A DNA stretch of 64,000 bases from Subtercola frigoramans (lineage in GTDB: Bacteria; Actinomycetota; Actinomycetes; Actinomycetales; Microbacteriaceae), in contig NZ_JAFBBU010000001.1 of assembly GCF_016907385.1 (NCBI RefSeq), forward strand, positions 2,170,001 through 2,234,000, written 5' to 3'. The notes beneath the pieces are model-generated. The model saw nothing but the letters and a program-made list of their open reading frames with translations. It did no database searches and was not told the origin of the DNA. Shown piece by piece: positions 44,917-53,298 of this stretch (the stretch's first letter is position 1; every line of letters begins with the position of its first letter). A program made the translations under genes and the position numbers.

Positions 44917-44936
44917 CCCCCCCCCCCCCCCCCCCC
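44917..44936. repeat. Homopolymer tract of 20 cytosines
   Basis: Twenty consecutive C on the plus strand, between the starts of the DUF222-HNH gene (44778) and the end of the methyltransferase (44969). Such tracts are prone to slippage. The flank 44953-44970 also has a CACCATCACCATCACC repeat. Spacer 44779-44968 has no other feature. Confidence 0.95.
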
Positions 44937-44968
44937 GTCCGAAGGCAGCCATCTCGTCACCATCACCA

Positions 44969-45748
44969 TCACCGGCCCACGATCCCGTGCGGCACGATTC
45001 CGCGCGCACACCACGCCAGTGCGGAAACATTGAACGACCCCGCAGGCAGAAGTTCGGCGCAGCGCGCCCGAAGAGCCAACTGACGCGAACTCGAAAGCCG
45101 GGCAACATACGCGCCGGCCGGCCCGACTCCGAGCAGATACGGCTGCCACCAGTCGTCGAACGACTCGTAGTGCCGCACCACCGTCAAGCTCGAGGCTTCG
45201 ACCTCCACCAGCCCCGCTGCAGTGAACAGATCACTCAGCTCACCCTCACGCGTACCCGGGAGCATCGCCTCACCGACCTCCTCTGGGTCGAGGTCATGAA
45301 CCGCATCCCAGAAAGTAGCGAGCGGCCCACGGCCCCCAGCGTGATCCCACACGCAGGCCGCAACGAAGCCGCCGGGTCGAATCACTCGCACCATCTCGCG
45401 AAGACCTGCACGAGCATCCGCCATGACATGGATGACCAGCTGAGCGAGTGCACCGTCAAACTCTGCATCGGCGAACGGAAGGTGCTCGCCGCCCGACAAG
45501 CGCACGTCGACGTTCGGCAGGCGCTTCTCGACAGCCTCGACGAAAGAGGCCGACGGGTCTACCGCCGAGACTGCAGCCGCGCCGAGCCGCGCGACGAGCT
45601 GCTCGGTCAGGGCTCCGGTGCCGCAACCAACATCGAGCACACGTTCTCCCCGCCGAACGCCCGACCACTCGGAGAAGATCTCAGCGAGTGGCTCGGAGTA
45701 CCGGCCCATGAAGTTCAAGTATGCGGCGGCAGTGACGTCAAAACTCAT
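44969..45748 (-). CDS. SAM-dependent methyltransferase (class I, UbiE/MenG-like)
   Basis: Small-molecule methyltransferase. The 259-residue protein has motif I VLDVGCGTGALTEQL near residue 38, the acidic end of strand 2 in VSAVDPSASFV, LPFADAEFDGALAQLVIHVM (motif II region) and VRVIRPGGFVAACVW (motif III). No substrate can be inferred. TACGGT six bases before the ATG suggests a leaderless transcript. The gene ends 33 bases before the poly-C tract, so slippage there would not change its reading frame. Confidence 0.88.
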   Translation of the reverse strand: MSFDVTAAAYLNFMGRYSEPLAEIFSEWSGVRRGERVLDVGCGTGALTEQLVARLGAAAVSAVDPSASFVEAVEKRLPNVDVRLSGGEHLPFADAEFDGALAQLVIHVMADARAGLREMVRVIRPGGFVAACVWDHAGGRGPLATFWDAVHDLDPEEVGEAMLPGTREGELSDLFTAAGLVEVEASSLTVVRHYESFDDWWQPYLLGVGPAGAYVARLSSSRQLALRARCAELLPAGSFNVSALAWCARGIVPHGIVGR

Positions 45749-45754
45749 GCGACC

Positions 45755-45760
45755 ACCGTA
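45755..45760 (-). promoter_or_regulatory. Putative -10 box, leaderless start of the methyltransferase
   Basis: TACGGT on the minus strand ends six bases before the ATG at 45748. Confidence 0.4.
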
Positions 45761-45821
45761 CTCGCGGCTATGTAGACGTGGTCTTGCGCGCACCAAAGAT
45801 TCAGCACGGGATTTCACTCCG

Positions 45822-46766
45822 TCACTCTGTGCGCCCCGAGTCGGCCGACCAGGCCACGCCCAACGCGAACAGCGTCGAAACGCCATAGTGCTCCATCGCG
45901 GCCGAAACCCGCCGGCGGCCGGTGCGCGGGTTGACACCCACGGTGCGCGAAGCGGTCTCGAGTGTCACCCCCTGCCTCATCAATCTCAACAATGGTGTCC
46001 ACGTGTGTGCGACAGGCGCAACAGGTTCGGCGCGCTGCCACAGGCTCTGGAAGTACGCGCTGGCAAGCCCAGCGATCACGCCGTTGCGAACGCCGAGAAC
46101 GCTGGTCGGGCGTGATTCGCCCCATTCGAAGGGCAATGCGAGCTGGTCGCCGTCGGTCCAGAACCAGCTCGGCAGATCATCGAGCATGCGAAGCTCAACA
46201 CCCGCGCTGTCGTACCGGTGCACAATCGCAGCCGTAGCTGGATCGGCAATTGCTGATGTTGCGATAATGACGCGCACTGCATCTTTGCCGCTGAGCGCGT
46301 GCGCGAACCGTGCGATCCGATCTTCGGCACCCGAGAGAAAGCGGCTGACATCGGGCAGAATGGCCTGTAGCGTTCCAGAATCATGGCGAGCCGTGTCGAA
46401 CCAGAGGTCTTCCGATGCGTTCGTGCCGTGCCGCATCACGATGGGCACCTGTTCGGCGGACGCCTCGCCAACCGACCAGTGACGAAGCATCGCAGGAAGC
46501 CCTGCGACGGCCCGTTCGATCTCGGCGAGATTCGCCTCAGCACTGCGGCGCAGCTCCTCCGCACCCACGGCCACAGCCGCGGCAACCCAGACCGAGGGGT
46601 CCAGATAGGAAAGGGTGGAATCGGTGCCTCCGAGAACTCCACTCCTACGCAGGCGCTCGACCGCCTCTGCCGCCTCGCGTTCAGTCAGGTGCGCCAAGGA
46701 GGCGACCGCATCGGTCGTAGCGGGCCGACCACGGTAGATCACCGCGAGGAGAGTCTCGTCATCCAT
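45822..46766 (-). CDS. TrmB/LuxR-type transcriptional regulator
   Basis: The 314-residue protein has an N-terminal winged-helix-like region (LLAVIYRGRPATTDAVASLAHLT, EAVERLRRSGVL), a middle ligand-type domain resembling the PLD-like sensor of TrmB proteins (RVIIATSAIADPATAAIV, HRYDSAGVELRMLDDLP), and a C-terminal LuxR-like helix-turn-helix (LLRLMRQGVTLETASRTVGV, NPRTGRRRVSAAMEHYGV). ATG 46766 follows GAGG. It diverges from the APC permease and the FAD oxidase, with a perfect dyad (46844-46857) between them, so it probably controls them. Confidence 0.78.
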   Translation of the reverse strand: MDDETLLAVIYRGRPATTDAVASLAHLTEREAAEAVERLRRSGVLGGTDSTLSYLDPSVWVAAAVAVGAEELRRSAEANLAEIERAVAGLPAMLRHWSVGEASAEQVPIVMRHGTNASEDLWFDTARHDSGTLQAILPDVSRFLSGAEDRIARFAHALSGKDAVRVIIATSAIADPATAAIVHRYDSAGVELRMLDDLPSWFWTDGDQLALPFEWGESRPTSVLGVRNGVIAGLASAYFQSLWQRAEPVAPVAHTWTPLLRLMRQGVTLETASRTVGVNPRTGRRRVSAAMEHYGVSTLFALGVAWSADSGRTE

Positions 46767-46843
46767 CGTGGTCCCCTCGCGCATCCCCACCCGATGATGC
46801 CAACCCAGACGATCGCGTCAGCTTGTACTGATGCTTGCCGATA

Positions 46844-46857
46844 GCGGACGTGTCCGC
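46844..46857. promoter_or_regulatory. Perfect dyad operator candidate in the divergent promoter region
   Basis: GCGGACGTGTCCGC is a 14-base sequence whose six-base arms are exactly complementary around GT. A direct repeat GGACACT lies at about 46879 and 46889, closer to the permease start. The regulator at 45822 is the likely binder. Confidence 0.5.
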
Positions 46858-46921
46858 AAGCGGCTCTTGTCACCGGCTGGACACTTCAGGACACTGGAGA
46901 ATACCCAGAAAGGGGGTCACG

Positions 46922-48454
46922 ATGACCGTCAACGCGCCCCGCACCGACGCGCAAGCCGATGCATTCGATCCCCCAGCTGGCGACCAGCCACAGCTGAGGC
47001 GCACACTAGGCGGGTTCCAAGTCTTCGCGATCTCGTTCGCCTTCATCTCGGTTGCGGTCGGCGTCTTCGCTACGTACGGCGAGATGTTGCAGACGGCGGG
47101 CCCGGTCGGAATCTGGCTCTGGGTTGCCGCCGCAACCGGGCAGACACTGGTCGCCCTGGTCGTCGCCCAGTTTGCAGCCCGCATTGCCCTGAGTGGCTCG
47201 TCGTACCAGTGGGCATCCAGGCTCGCGAATCCGAAGATCGGCTGGTTCTTCGGCTGGCTCAGCTTCTGGTATCTCGCCATCGCCGTAGTGACGATGGCCA
47301 ACGCAATGGCGAGCCAAGCAGTGATGCCGCTGTTCGGCATGGATGCTGACGAAGGCACTGCGCGCATCGTCACCCTGGTCATCCTGGTGATCCAGGCCGC
47401 GCTGGTGATCGCCTCGACTCGGCTGTTCGGCATGATCACGTCAGCTGCGGTTGGCGTCGAACTGGGCATCATCGCCGTGTTGGTCGTCGCCCTGCTTGTC
47501 GTCATCGCGCTCACTGGAGGCGGTGACATCGGCAACCTCACGTCACGCGGGGTCTCGATCAGCGACCCCAACTATTTCGCCATCGGAGGCGGACTCATGG
47601 CCGGGGCCCTCATGGGTCTTACGACTCTGGTCGGCTTCGACTCGGCCGCAAACCTCGCCGAGGAGGCGAAGGACCCCTTTCGAACGGTACCGCGAGCGAT
47701 CGTCGGATCGGTCGTCGCGGCAAGCGTTGCCGGTCTCATCTTTCTGATCGTGCTGACGGTCTCCATCAAAGACGTGGGCGCGGTCACCGCCGACGCCTCA
47801 CCGGTCGCCGCGATCATCCGGGGTCAACTCGGCCCCTTCTGGGAGCGCATTCTCATCGGCGGCATCGCCTTCGCCTTCTTCGGCGCCGGGATGGTCGTGA
47901 TGGCCGCCTGCGCGCGCCAAGCGTTTGCGATGGCACGCGACGGCCGCTTTCCTGCATCCGGCCTGATGAAACGCGTGAACCGTCGTACCCGCACACCGGT
48001 CGCCGCGACCCTGTTGATCGTGGCCATCGGAATCGTGCTGATGGTTGCCCTGCCCGGTGACGCCCTGAACCAGCTGCTCGTCGGCGGAACCCTGCTGCCC
48101 GCGCTGATGTACGGCGCCATCGTGGTGCTCTACCTTGCGGTGCGCACCAAGCTCGAGCGCAAAGAGGGCGGGTTCAACCTCGGTCGTTTCGAGTTGCCTG
48201 TGACCATCGTCGCCCTTGTCTGGGTGGCTCTCGTGCTCTTCGTGCTCGTCACCCCGCCAGATGCCCTGGTACCGGCGCTGGTGGTTCTCGGGCTCATTCT
48301 GGCCGGCGGCGTCTACTTCGCCTGGCTCATGATCTTCAGGCGCACAGTGCTTGAGAATGAGCCTGACGGCGGGGCAGCAGTCGAAGACATCGAGGTGGAT
48401 GCCCGGCCCGAAACCACCACGGATGCCGACGCCAGCACGGCTCCGGGGGCCTGA
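46922..48454 (+). CDS. APC-superfamily amino acid/amine permease
   Basis: Secondary transporter with about 12 membrane segments in 510 residues. Typical APC sequence includes FQVFAISFAFISVAVGVFAT in segment 1 (the unwound TM1 region), GFDSAANLAEEAKDPFRTVPRAI after segment 6 and ARQAFAMARDGRFPA. The transported compound is probably an amino acid, amine or related cation. AGGGGG lies five bases before the ATG. The FAD oxidase gene starts two bases after its stop, so uptake and oxidation of one compound by this pair is a reasonable inference. Confidence 0.88.
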   Translation: MTVNAPRTDAQADAFDPPAGDQPQLRRTLGGFQVFAISFAFISVAVGVFATYGEMLQTAGPVGIWLWVAAATGQTLVALVVAQFAARIALSGSSYQWASRLANPKIGWFFGWLSFWYLAIAVVTMANAMASQAVMPLFGMDADEGTARIVTLVILVIQAALVIASTRLFGMITSAAVGVELGIIAVLVVALLVVIALTGGGDIGNLTSRGVSISDPNYFAIGGGLMAGALMGLTTLVGFDSAANLAEEAKDPFRTVPRAIVGSVVAASVAGLIFLIVLTVSIKDVGAVTADASPVAAIIRGQLGPFWERILIGGIAFAFFGAGMVVMAACARQAFAMARDGRFPASGLMKRVNRRTRTPVAATLLIVAIGIVLMVALPGDALNQLLVGGTLLPALMYGAIVVLYLAVRTKLERKEGGFNLGRFELPVTIVALVWVALVLFVLVTPPDALVPALVVLGLILAGGVYFAWLMIFRRTVLENEPDGGAAVEDIEVDARPETTTDADASTAPGA

Positions 48455-48456
48455 AC

Positions 48457-49893
48457 ATGGGCGCGCTCGATGCCCTCACTGGCCGGGTCGTGTTACCGAG
48501 CGACGACGAGTACGAAACGGTGCGGGCATCCTGGAACCTGCTGTTCTCCCACCGACCGGCGGCGATCGTCTACGTTCACGACACGGGCGATGTGGTCAAT
48601 GCCGTCGTCATCGCACGCCACAACGACATACCCCTGCGAGTGCGAAGCGGTGGTCATTGCCTCGAGGGCTGGTCGACACTCGACGATGGCCTGGTCATCG
48701 ACGTGAGCGGGCTCACCTCGGTCTCGGTCGACACCGAATCCCGCACAGCCACGGTCGGCGCCGGACTCACGCAGGCGCAGGCGGTTGCGGCTCTCGGAGC
48801 AGCAGGGTTCGCCGCACCGACCGGCACAGAAGGCACGGTGAGTCTCGCGGGGGCAACTCTCGGCGGCGGTTTCGGCCTGCTGACCCGGGTCTTCGGCATG
48901 GCCTGTGACAATCTGCTCGCCGTCGAGATCGTCGTGGCCTCAGTCGACGGCGGCGCCGAAGTACTGACGGTCGACGCTGACAACAACGCAGAACTCCTTT
49001 GGGCCCTGCGTGGAGCCGGCAATGGCAGCTTCGGCGTCGTCACGGCGCTCACGTATGCCGTGCATCCGCTCGCCGACGTCTGTTCGGTCACTGCCACGTG
49101 GCCAGGCCTCGAGGCCTTACCAGACGTCTTTGCGACGTGGCAGGCCACTGCTCCGGTGGCCAATGAGAGGCTGACCAGCCAATTGGAGATCACCCGTGAC
49201 TCAATGGTGCTGTTCGCTGTGCTCGTGCCAACGGTCACGGCCCAATCCGAGGCCAGTGATCACTCAGCGTATGCCGACTCGCCGAATGCCAACGAAACAG
49301 GGGCTGAAGCGAAGGCAGAAGCAGAGCGGATGCTCGCGCCCCTGCTCGCAATTGCGAGCCCTGAAGTCGTGGTGACACACGCATCGTGGCCCGAAACCTA
49401 CTCCGGATTCCAGATCGCCACTGCAGAAGAACCGGCAAACTGGAAGTTCACCTCACAGTTCGTGTCCGAACCGTTCCCGGCAGAGGCGATCGACATCATC
49501 GTGCGCTTCATGGCGCTCGCGCCGACCGAGCACTGCAACTATTTCACAAACGCCTTCGGCGGGGCAGTCGCCCACAGCGAACCGACGGGCGGCAGCGCCT
49601 TCGCCCACCGCAACGCCCTCTTCTACGCCGAACCCGGGGCAGGGTGGGGCGCACGCGGAGGTGTAATGGCGGCCGAAGACCCACTCACGTCCCAGTGCCT
49701 GCGCTGGGTCGCCGACTTCGCAGAGGCTATGGAGCCGTTCGTGAACGGCGCATACCCCAACGTGCCGAACGCCGACGCGGCGGACTGGTTGACCGAATAC
49801 TGGGGTCTCGGTGTGCCACGTCTCAGAACGGTGAAATCAGCCTACGACCCGAGCGACGTTTTCAGCTTCGCGCAGAGCGTTCCCCCATCGTGA
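48457..49893 (+). CDS. FAD-dependent oxidase of the BBE/6-hydroxynicotine oxidase type
   Basis: Oxidises an alcohol, sugar or amine with FAD and probably oxygen. The 478-residue protein has the PCMH FAD domain: PLRVRSGGHCLEGWST (the His of this motif is the usual covalent FAD site, near residue 67), LAGATLGGGFGLLTRVFGMACDN and RGAGNGSFGVVTALTY; and the C-terminal BBE motif YWGLGVPRLRTVKSAYDPSDVF. Whether FAD is attached at a second Cys is unclear. It is read two bases behind the APC permease. Confidence 0.88.
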   Translation: MGALDALTGRVVLPSDDEYETVRASWNLLFSHRPAAIVYVHDTGDVVNAVVIARHNDIPLRVRSGGHCLEGWSTLDDGLVIDVSGLTSVSVDTESRTATVGAGLTQAQAVAALGAAGFAAPTGTEGTVSLAGATLGGGFGLLTRVFGMACDNLLAVEIVVASVDGGAEVLTVDADNNAELLWALRGAGNGSFGVVTALTYAVHPLADVCSVTATWPGLEALPDVFATWQATAPVANERLTSQLEITRDSMVLFAVLVPTVTAQSEASDHSAYADSPNANETGAEAKAEAERMLAPLLAIASPEVVVTHASWPETYSGFQIATAEEPANWKFTSQFVSEPFPAEAIDIIVRFMALAPTEHCNYFTNAFGGAVAHSEPTGGSAFAHRNALFYAEPGAGWGARGGVMAAEDPLTSQCLRWVADFAEAMEPFVNGAYPNVPNADAADWLTEYWGLGVPRLRTVKSAYDPSDVFSFAQSVPPS

Positions 49894-50097
49894 GCCCCTT
49901 TGCCCGGTGAGGCACCCGTTGCGCCAAAATGAGCCCGTCACACGTGTCTCTTTTTGACGAAGCGGACTCAGAAGCGCGACTCACCCGACGCCGCCCACCG
50001 TGTGCAGTACTGTGTGTCGCGGGGGGGGCGGCGATTCGCTGCCGTGTGCACTGTGCGCCCACCTTCGCCATGACAGCCGAAATCCGTAGGAGAAGCC

Positions 50098-51024
50098 ATG
50101 CCGGTCAAGCCCAGGTTCGTCGTCCGTGCGGGCGCCCTGATCGGCACCGCGGTCATGGCCGTGATGCTCGCTGTCTGGCCCTCGGCCGCCCACGCTGTCG
50201 GCGCTGCGAACGCTGTCGATGCGGCAACGTGCACCACGGTCCCGACACCGGCATTCATGCAACAGCCGTGGCTGGCATTTTCAGAGGGCCCCAATCCCTA
50301 CAGCGGTGAGGCGGGAATCTTTCTCGAGCAACAACTGCAGAATCTCAATACGACGATTCTCGAGTTGTCGGGTGGTGTGAACTCGACTCTGCTGGAGGAG
50401 GCATCCAGCCAGCTCGTACTGGTCACCCAAGGTCGGGATGTGCTCGCCAACATGATTCACCTCGACACTGAGATTTCGACCACTGAACTCACTCAAGCCG
50501 ATCCCTCGGACTCGACAGGCTGGTCGGAATCGCTGGCCACGCTGACGCAGGCGTTTGATGCCGATCCCTCTTCCACTGCTGTAGATGACTACATCGCGGT
50601 GATTCAGCCCTTTCTGCAGGCCGGCCTCGATGGGTCGAATCCAATCTGGACGATGGCATTGGTCGACAGTGGCTCGGAGGCAGAGCAGTCGATTCAGACA
50701 CGCGCCGACCGTTACCAGACGATCGTGCAGGGTGGTGCTGAGCAACTGTCCGTGAGCCAGCAGAGCTGCGAGACCGGCCTCGGCACCACCCCGCCCGTCA
50801 CCGGAACGCCGACCACAGGGGTTCCGACCTCGACGAGCATTCCTCTGGCCACCGATCCGAAACAGGCCGATTCGATGTCGTCCAGCCCGTTGACGACCTC
50901 TGCGCAGCAGACCCGCCTGGCCGACACCGGGCTCGACGGAACAACCGTGTTCGCCAGCGGCGGCATCATGCTGCTCGCGGGGATTCTGGTGCTCTGGAGA
51001 GTTCGACGCACGACTGGCGCCTGA
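50098..51024 (+). CDS. Secreted wall-anchored protein with LAxTG sorting signal
   Basis: Unknown function. The 308-residue precursor has a Sec signal peptide (hydrophobic AGALIGTAVMAVMLAVW, cleavage near AHA at residue 38), a helical extracellular domain with one pair of cysteines (ATCTTVPTP and QQSCETG), a Thr/Pro-rich stalk (VTGTPTTGVPTSTSIP) and a classic wall-sorting end: LADTG, a hydrophobic segment (IMLLAGILVLW) and RVRRTTGA. LAxTG is the signal type linked to class E sortases in actinobacteria. GTAGGAG lies upstream of the ATG. No sortase gene is in the window. Confidence 0.82.
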   Translation: MPVKPRFVVRAGALIGTAVMAVMLAVWPSAAHAVGAANAVDAATCTTVPTPAFMQQPWLAFSEGPNPYSGEAGIFLEQQLQNLNTTILELSGGVNSTLLEEASSQLVLVTQGRDVLANMIHLDTEISTTELTQADPSDSTGWSESLATLTQAFDADPSSTAVDDYIAVIQPFLQAGLDGSNPIWTMALVDSGSEAEQSIQTRADRYQTIVQGGAEQLSVSQQSCETGLGTTPPVTGTPTTGVPTSTSIPLATDPKQADSMSSSPLTTSAQQTRLADTGLDGTTVFASGGIMLLAGILVLWRVRRTTGA

Positions 51025-51105
51025 CCGCCAGGAACCCTCGAGCAGAGAGTCGACGAACCCGAGACCGTTCATCCCCTCGGCCCCGAGCGCCGCGCGTCAC
51101 CCGTT

Positions 51106-51591
51106 TCAGCTGTGGAACGCGGTACGTTCTGCACTCGAGAGGGCGTGGGCGATGCGGTCAGCGAAGTTCGCCGAGATGGTGGGCAGGGCATCCGCCCTGA
51201 ACCAGCGGGCTTCGGAATTCTCGCCGTCGGCCGGGTGAGGCTCGCCAGAGACGTACGTCATCAGGAAGGTGAGGTCGAGATATTGGGCTTGGTCGCCGTT
51301 CGGGTACGTCATCGGCGGCAGGGCGTTGACCCACGCCAGCCGGGAGGCGACGGCAGTCACGTTCGCCTCTTCGAGCACCTCGCGGGCTGCGGCGACAGCG
51401 GGCTGTTCACCCGGGTCGATGATGCCGGTCACCGGGGTCCAGGCACCATTGTCGGACCTCTTGACCATGAGGATCTCGGCATGCTCGTCGTCGCCGTCTG
51501 CCCGGGTGACGACGGCCGTGACTCCCGTCAACCAGAGCGGAGCAGAGCCGATCTTCTCGCGCAGCGCGAGTACGAAGTCAGGGGTCGCCAT
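51106..51591 (-). CDS. NUDIX hydrolase
   Basis: Hydrolyses a nucleoside-diphosphate-linked compound. The 161-residue protein has the Nudix box GIIDPGEQPAVAAAREVLEE with AN in place of the usual xG at its end; the catalytic RE..EE residues are kept. The preceding LMVKRSDNGAWTPVTG is the normal strand-loop. TAGTGT lies six bases before the ATG, pointing to a leaderless transcript separate from the SDR gene upstream. Confidence 0.9.
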   Translation of the reverse strand: MATPDFVLALREKIGSAPLWLTGVTAVVTRADGDDEHAEILMVKRSDNGAWTPVTGIIDPGEQPAVAAAREVLEEANVTAVASRLAWVNALPPMTYPNGDQAQYLDLTFLMTYVSGEPHPADGENSEARWFRADALPTISANFADRIAHALSSAERTAFHS

Positions 51592-51597
51592 ACGTCG

Positions 51598-51603
51598 ACA
51601 CTA
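51598..51603 (-). promoter_or_regulatory. Putative -10 box, leaderless start of the NUDIX gene
   Basis: TAGTGT on the minus strand ends six bases before the ATG at 51591. Confidence 0.4.
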
Positions 51604-51644
51604 GCGGGACGAGCGACGAGTGAAAGCCGCTTCATCGCGCAGCG

Positions 51645-51696
51645 ATGTGGCCGAAAATGCCCTTGGCCATTGCCCGGAGAGCACTCTCGGCCACAT
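51645..51696 (-). terminator. Hairpin downstream of the SDR gene
   Basis: ATGTGGCCGA (51645-51654) pairs perfectly with TCGGCCACAT (51687-51696) across a 32-base loop that itself contains GGCC and CGGAG elements. It lies 48 bases after the SDR stop and before the NUDIX promoter, a suitable place for termination. Confidence 0.5.
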
Positions 51697-51743
51697 TCAC
51701 CGGCGTTGTGTAGTCGCGCTCGGCGCAGCGAGACGGGCCGAGA

Positions 51744-52562
51744 CTAGCCCTGCGCCTGGATCGAGACGTCGTTCCACTTCTCCCAGGTCTCGATGCGGCT
51801 GGCGTAGTCGGCCTTCGCGATGCCGAGCGGTGCCGTTCCGAAGAAGACGCGCAGTGGCGGCTCCTCGGCGTCGACGATCTTCAGTACCGCTGCGGCGGAA
51901 GCCGAAGGATCGCCAGCGACGCCCAGTCGCTGCTTGCGGGCGGCCACGACGGCTTCGTGAAGCTCGGCATAGTCGGCGAGTGGCTCAGAGGTCACCGACG
52001 ACGATCCGCCCCAGTCGGTCGAGAATCCACCGGGCTCGATCAGCGTGACCTTGATACCGAACGGGGCGACCTCCTGGGCCAGCGACTGGCTGAAGCCCTC
52101 GAGCGCCCACTTCGAGGCGTGGTAGATGCCGACGAGCGGGAACGCTGAGATACCGCCGATCGACGAGACCTGGATGATGTGCCCACTCTTCTGCGCCCGC
52201 AGGAACGGCAGCGCAGCCTGCGTCACCCACAGGGCCCCGAAGACGTTCGTCTCGATCTGCGCCCGTGCCTCCTTCTCGGTGAGCTCCTCGATGAACCCGA
52301 AGTGCCCGTAGCCGGCGTTGTTGATGACGACGTCGAGACGCCCGAAGTGCTCGTGCGCCTGGGCGACGGCAGCGAAGTCGGCGTCGTGGTCGGTGACGTC
52401 GAGGGCTATCGGCAGGATGTTGTCGCCGTACTTCTCGACCAGATCGGCCAGTGAATCGATGTTGCGCGCCGTGGCCGCGACCTTGTCACCACGCTCGAGG
52501 GCTGCTTCGGCCCACTCGTGGCCGAAGCCTCGTGACGTGCCGGTGATGAACCATACCTTCAT
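51744..52562 (-). CDS. Short-chain dehydrogenase/reductase
   Basis: NAD(P)-dependent oxidoreductase of the classical SDR family, substrate unknown. The 272-residue protein has TGTSRGFGHEWA (Gly-rich cofactor motif), NNAGYGHFG, catalytic Ser in QVSSIGGIS and YHASK. The C-terminal segment LGIAKADYASRIETWEKW is typical of a subgroup adjacent to stress or TetR genes. GAAAGGA-like sequence precedes the ATG. It belongs to a minus-strand run with the DinB-type and LLM genes. Confidence 0.9.
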   Translation of the reverse strand: MKVWFITGTSRGFGHEWAEAALERGDKVAATARNIDSLADLVEKYGDNILPIALDVTDHDADFAAVAQAHEHFGRLDVVINNAGYGHFGFIEELTEKEARAQIETNVFGALWVTQAALPFLRAQKSGHIIQVSSIGGISAFPLVGIYHASKWALEGFSQSLAQEVAPFGIKVTLIEPGGFSTDWGGSSSVTSEPLADYAELHEAVVAARKQRLGVAGDPSASAAAVLKIVDAEEPPLRVFFGTAPLGIAKADYASRIETWEKWNDVSIQAQG

Positions 52563-52635
52563 GTGATTTCCTTTCGATGAGACAAGAGGTGAAACGAGCG
52601 AACGACCGGTGTTATGCCCGGCCGGGCCCCCGTCA

Positions 52636-53148
52636 TCAGCGCCGCTTCAGAACGCCCTTGATGAAGGCGGCCTGGCCGACGTGTTGCGTGTCGTCGCCGA
52701 TGACACTCACAAGCCGCGCCGCGAGGGTGACAGCCGGCGTCCACCGGGTGTCGACGATACGGTCGAGGTCGTCGTCACCCAGCGCAGAGACGTAGACGAT
52801 CGTCTGGGCGTGCACCTCGTCGAAGTACCCGGCCAGCAGTTCAGGCGTGAGGCCCTCGACCAGCGCGACATCGTCAGACGTCTGGCCATAACCCGTGGCA
52901 TCGACGTCGAAGGGAAGCGCGAAACGGTCGAACCAGCCGCCGGTCACCCAGAGCTGAGGTGAGCCCGCGGCATCGGCGAGGTGGTCATCCTGCACGCGTG
53001 TGAGGTGCCACACGAGCCAGGCGATCGTATTCGCCCCACTGTCGACGCGCGCGGTGAGCTGTTCGGGCGTGAGACCGTCGAGAACGCGGTGCACCGAACC
53101 CTGGATGCGGTCGAATGCATCGGCGAGAACGGATGCTGCGCTTGTCAT
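52636..53148 (-). CDS. DinB-superfamily protein (DUF664/mycothiol-transferase type)
   Basis: Four-helix metal-binding protein related to mycothiol-dependent enzymes; a detoxification role is likely. The 170-residue protein has the metal His pattern: WLVWHLTRVQDDHLAD around residue 45 and DDTQHVGQAAFIKG near the C-terminus. Its ATG overlaps the stop of a 28-codon upstream frame (ATGA), and it has no ribosome binding site of its own, so it appears to be translated by coupling to that frame. Confidence 0.82.
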   Translation of the reverse strand: MTSAASVLADAFDRIQGSVHRVLDGLTPEQLTARVDSGANTIAWLVWHLTRVQDDHLADAAGSPQLWVTGGWFDRFALPFDVDATGYGQTSDDVALVEGLTPELLAGYFDEVHAQTIVYVSALGDDDLDRIVDTRWTPAVTLAARLVSVIGDDTQHVGQAAFIKGVLKRR

Positions 53149-53231
53149 AGTCGTACCCCGCTGTGCAGGGAGAGCCCAGCGGCTTCTGCTGCCTGGGTGT
53201 CGAACCAGGGGAACAGGCTGATCTTCTGCAT
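53145..53231 (-). pseudogene. Remnant of a VOC/PhnB-like gene now acting as a 28-codon leader
   Basis: The frame starts with a good ribosome binding site (GAAGGGAATT) and codes for MQKISLFPWFDTQAAEAAG, which matches the N-terminus of PhnB-like VOC proteins (3-demethylubiquinone methyltransferase-like, usually about 150 residues). After about 19 residues the similarity stops and the frame ends at a TGA that overlaps the DinB-type ATG. An internal deletion joining the two genes explains this best. Confidence 0.7.
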
Positions 53232-53298
53232 GGAATTCCCTTCGTCGGGCTTCGTTGTCACCCCAAGGCTAGGGGGTTGTCTGGCTGAATCGCTGCGC

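Noticed and set aside
43933..45775. Long plus-strand open frames across the HNH and methyltransferase genes
   Set aside because: They run antisense through two recognised genes and through the poly-C tract; composition is Pro/Arg/His-rich with no domain.
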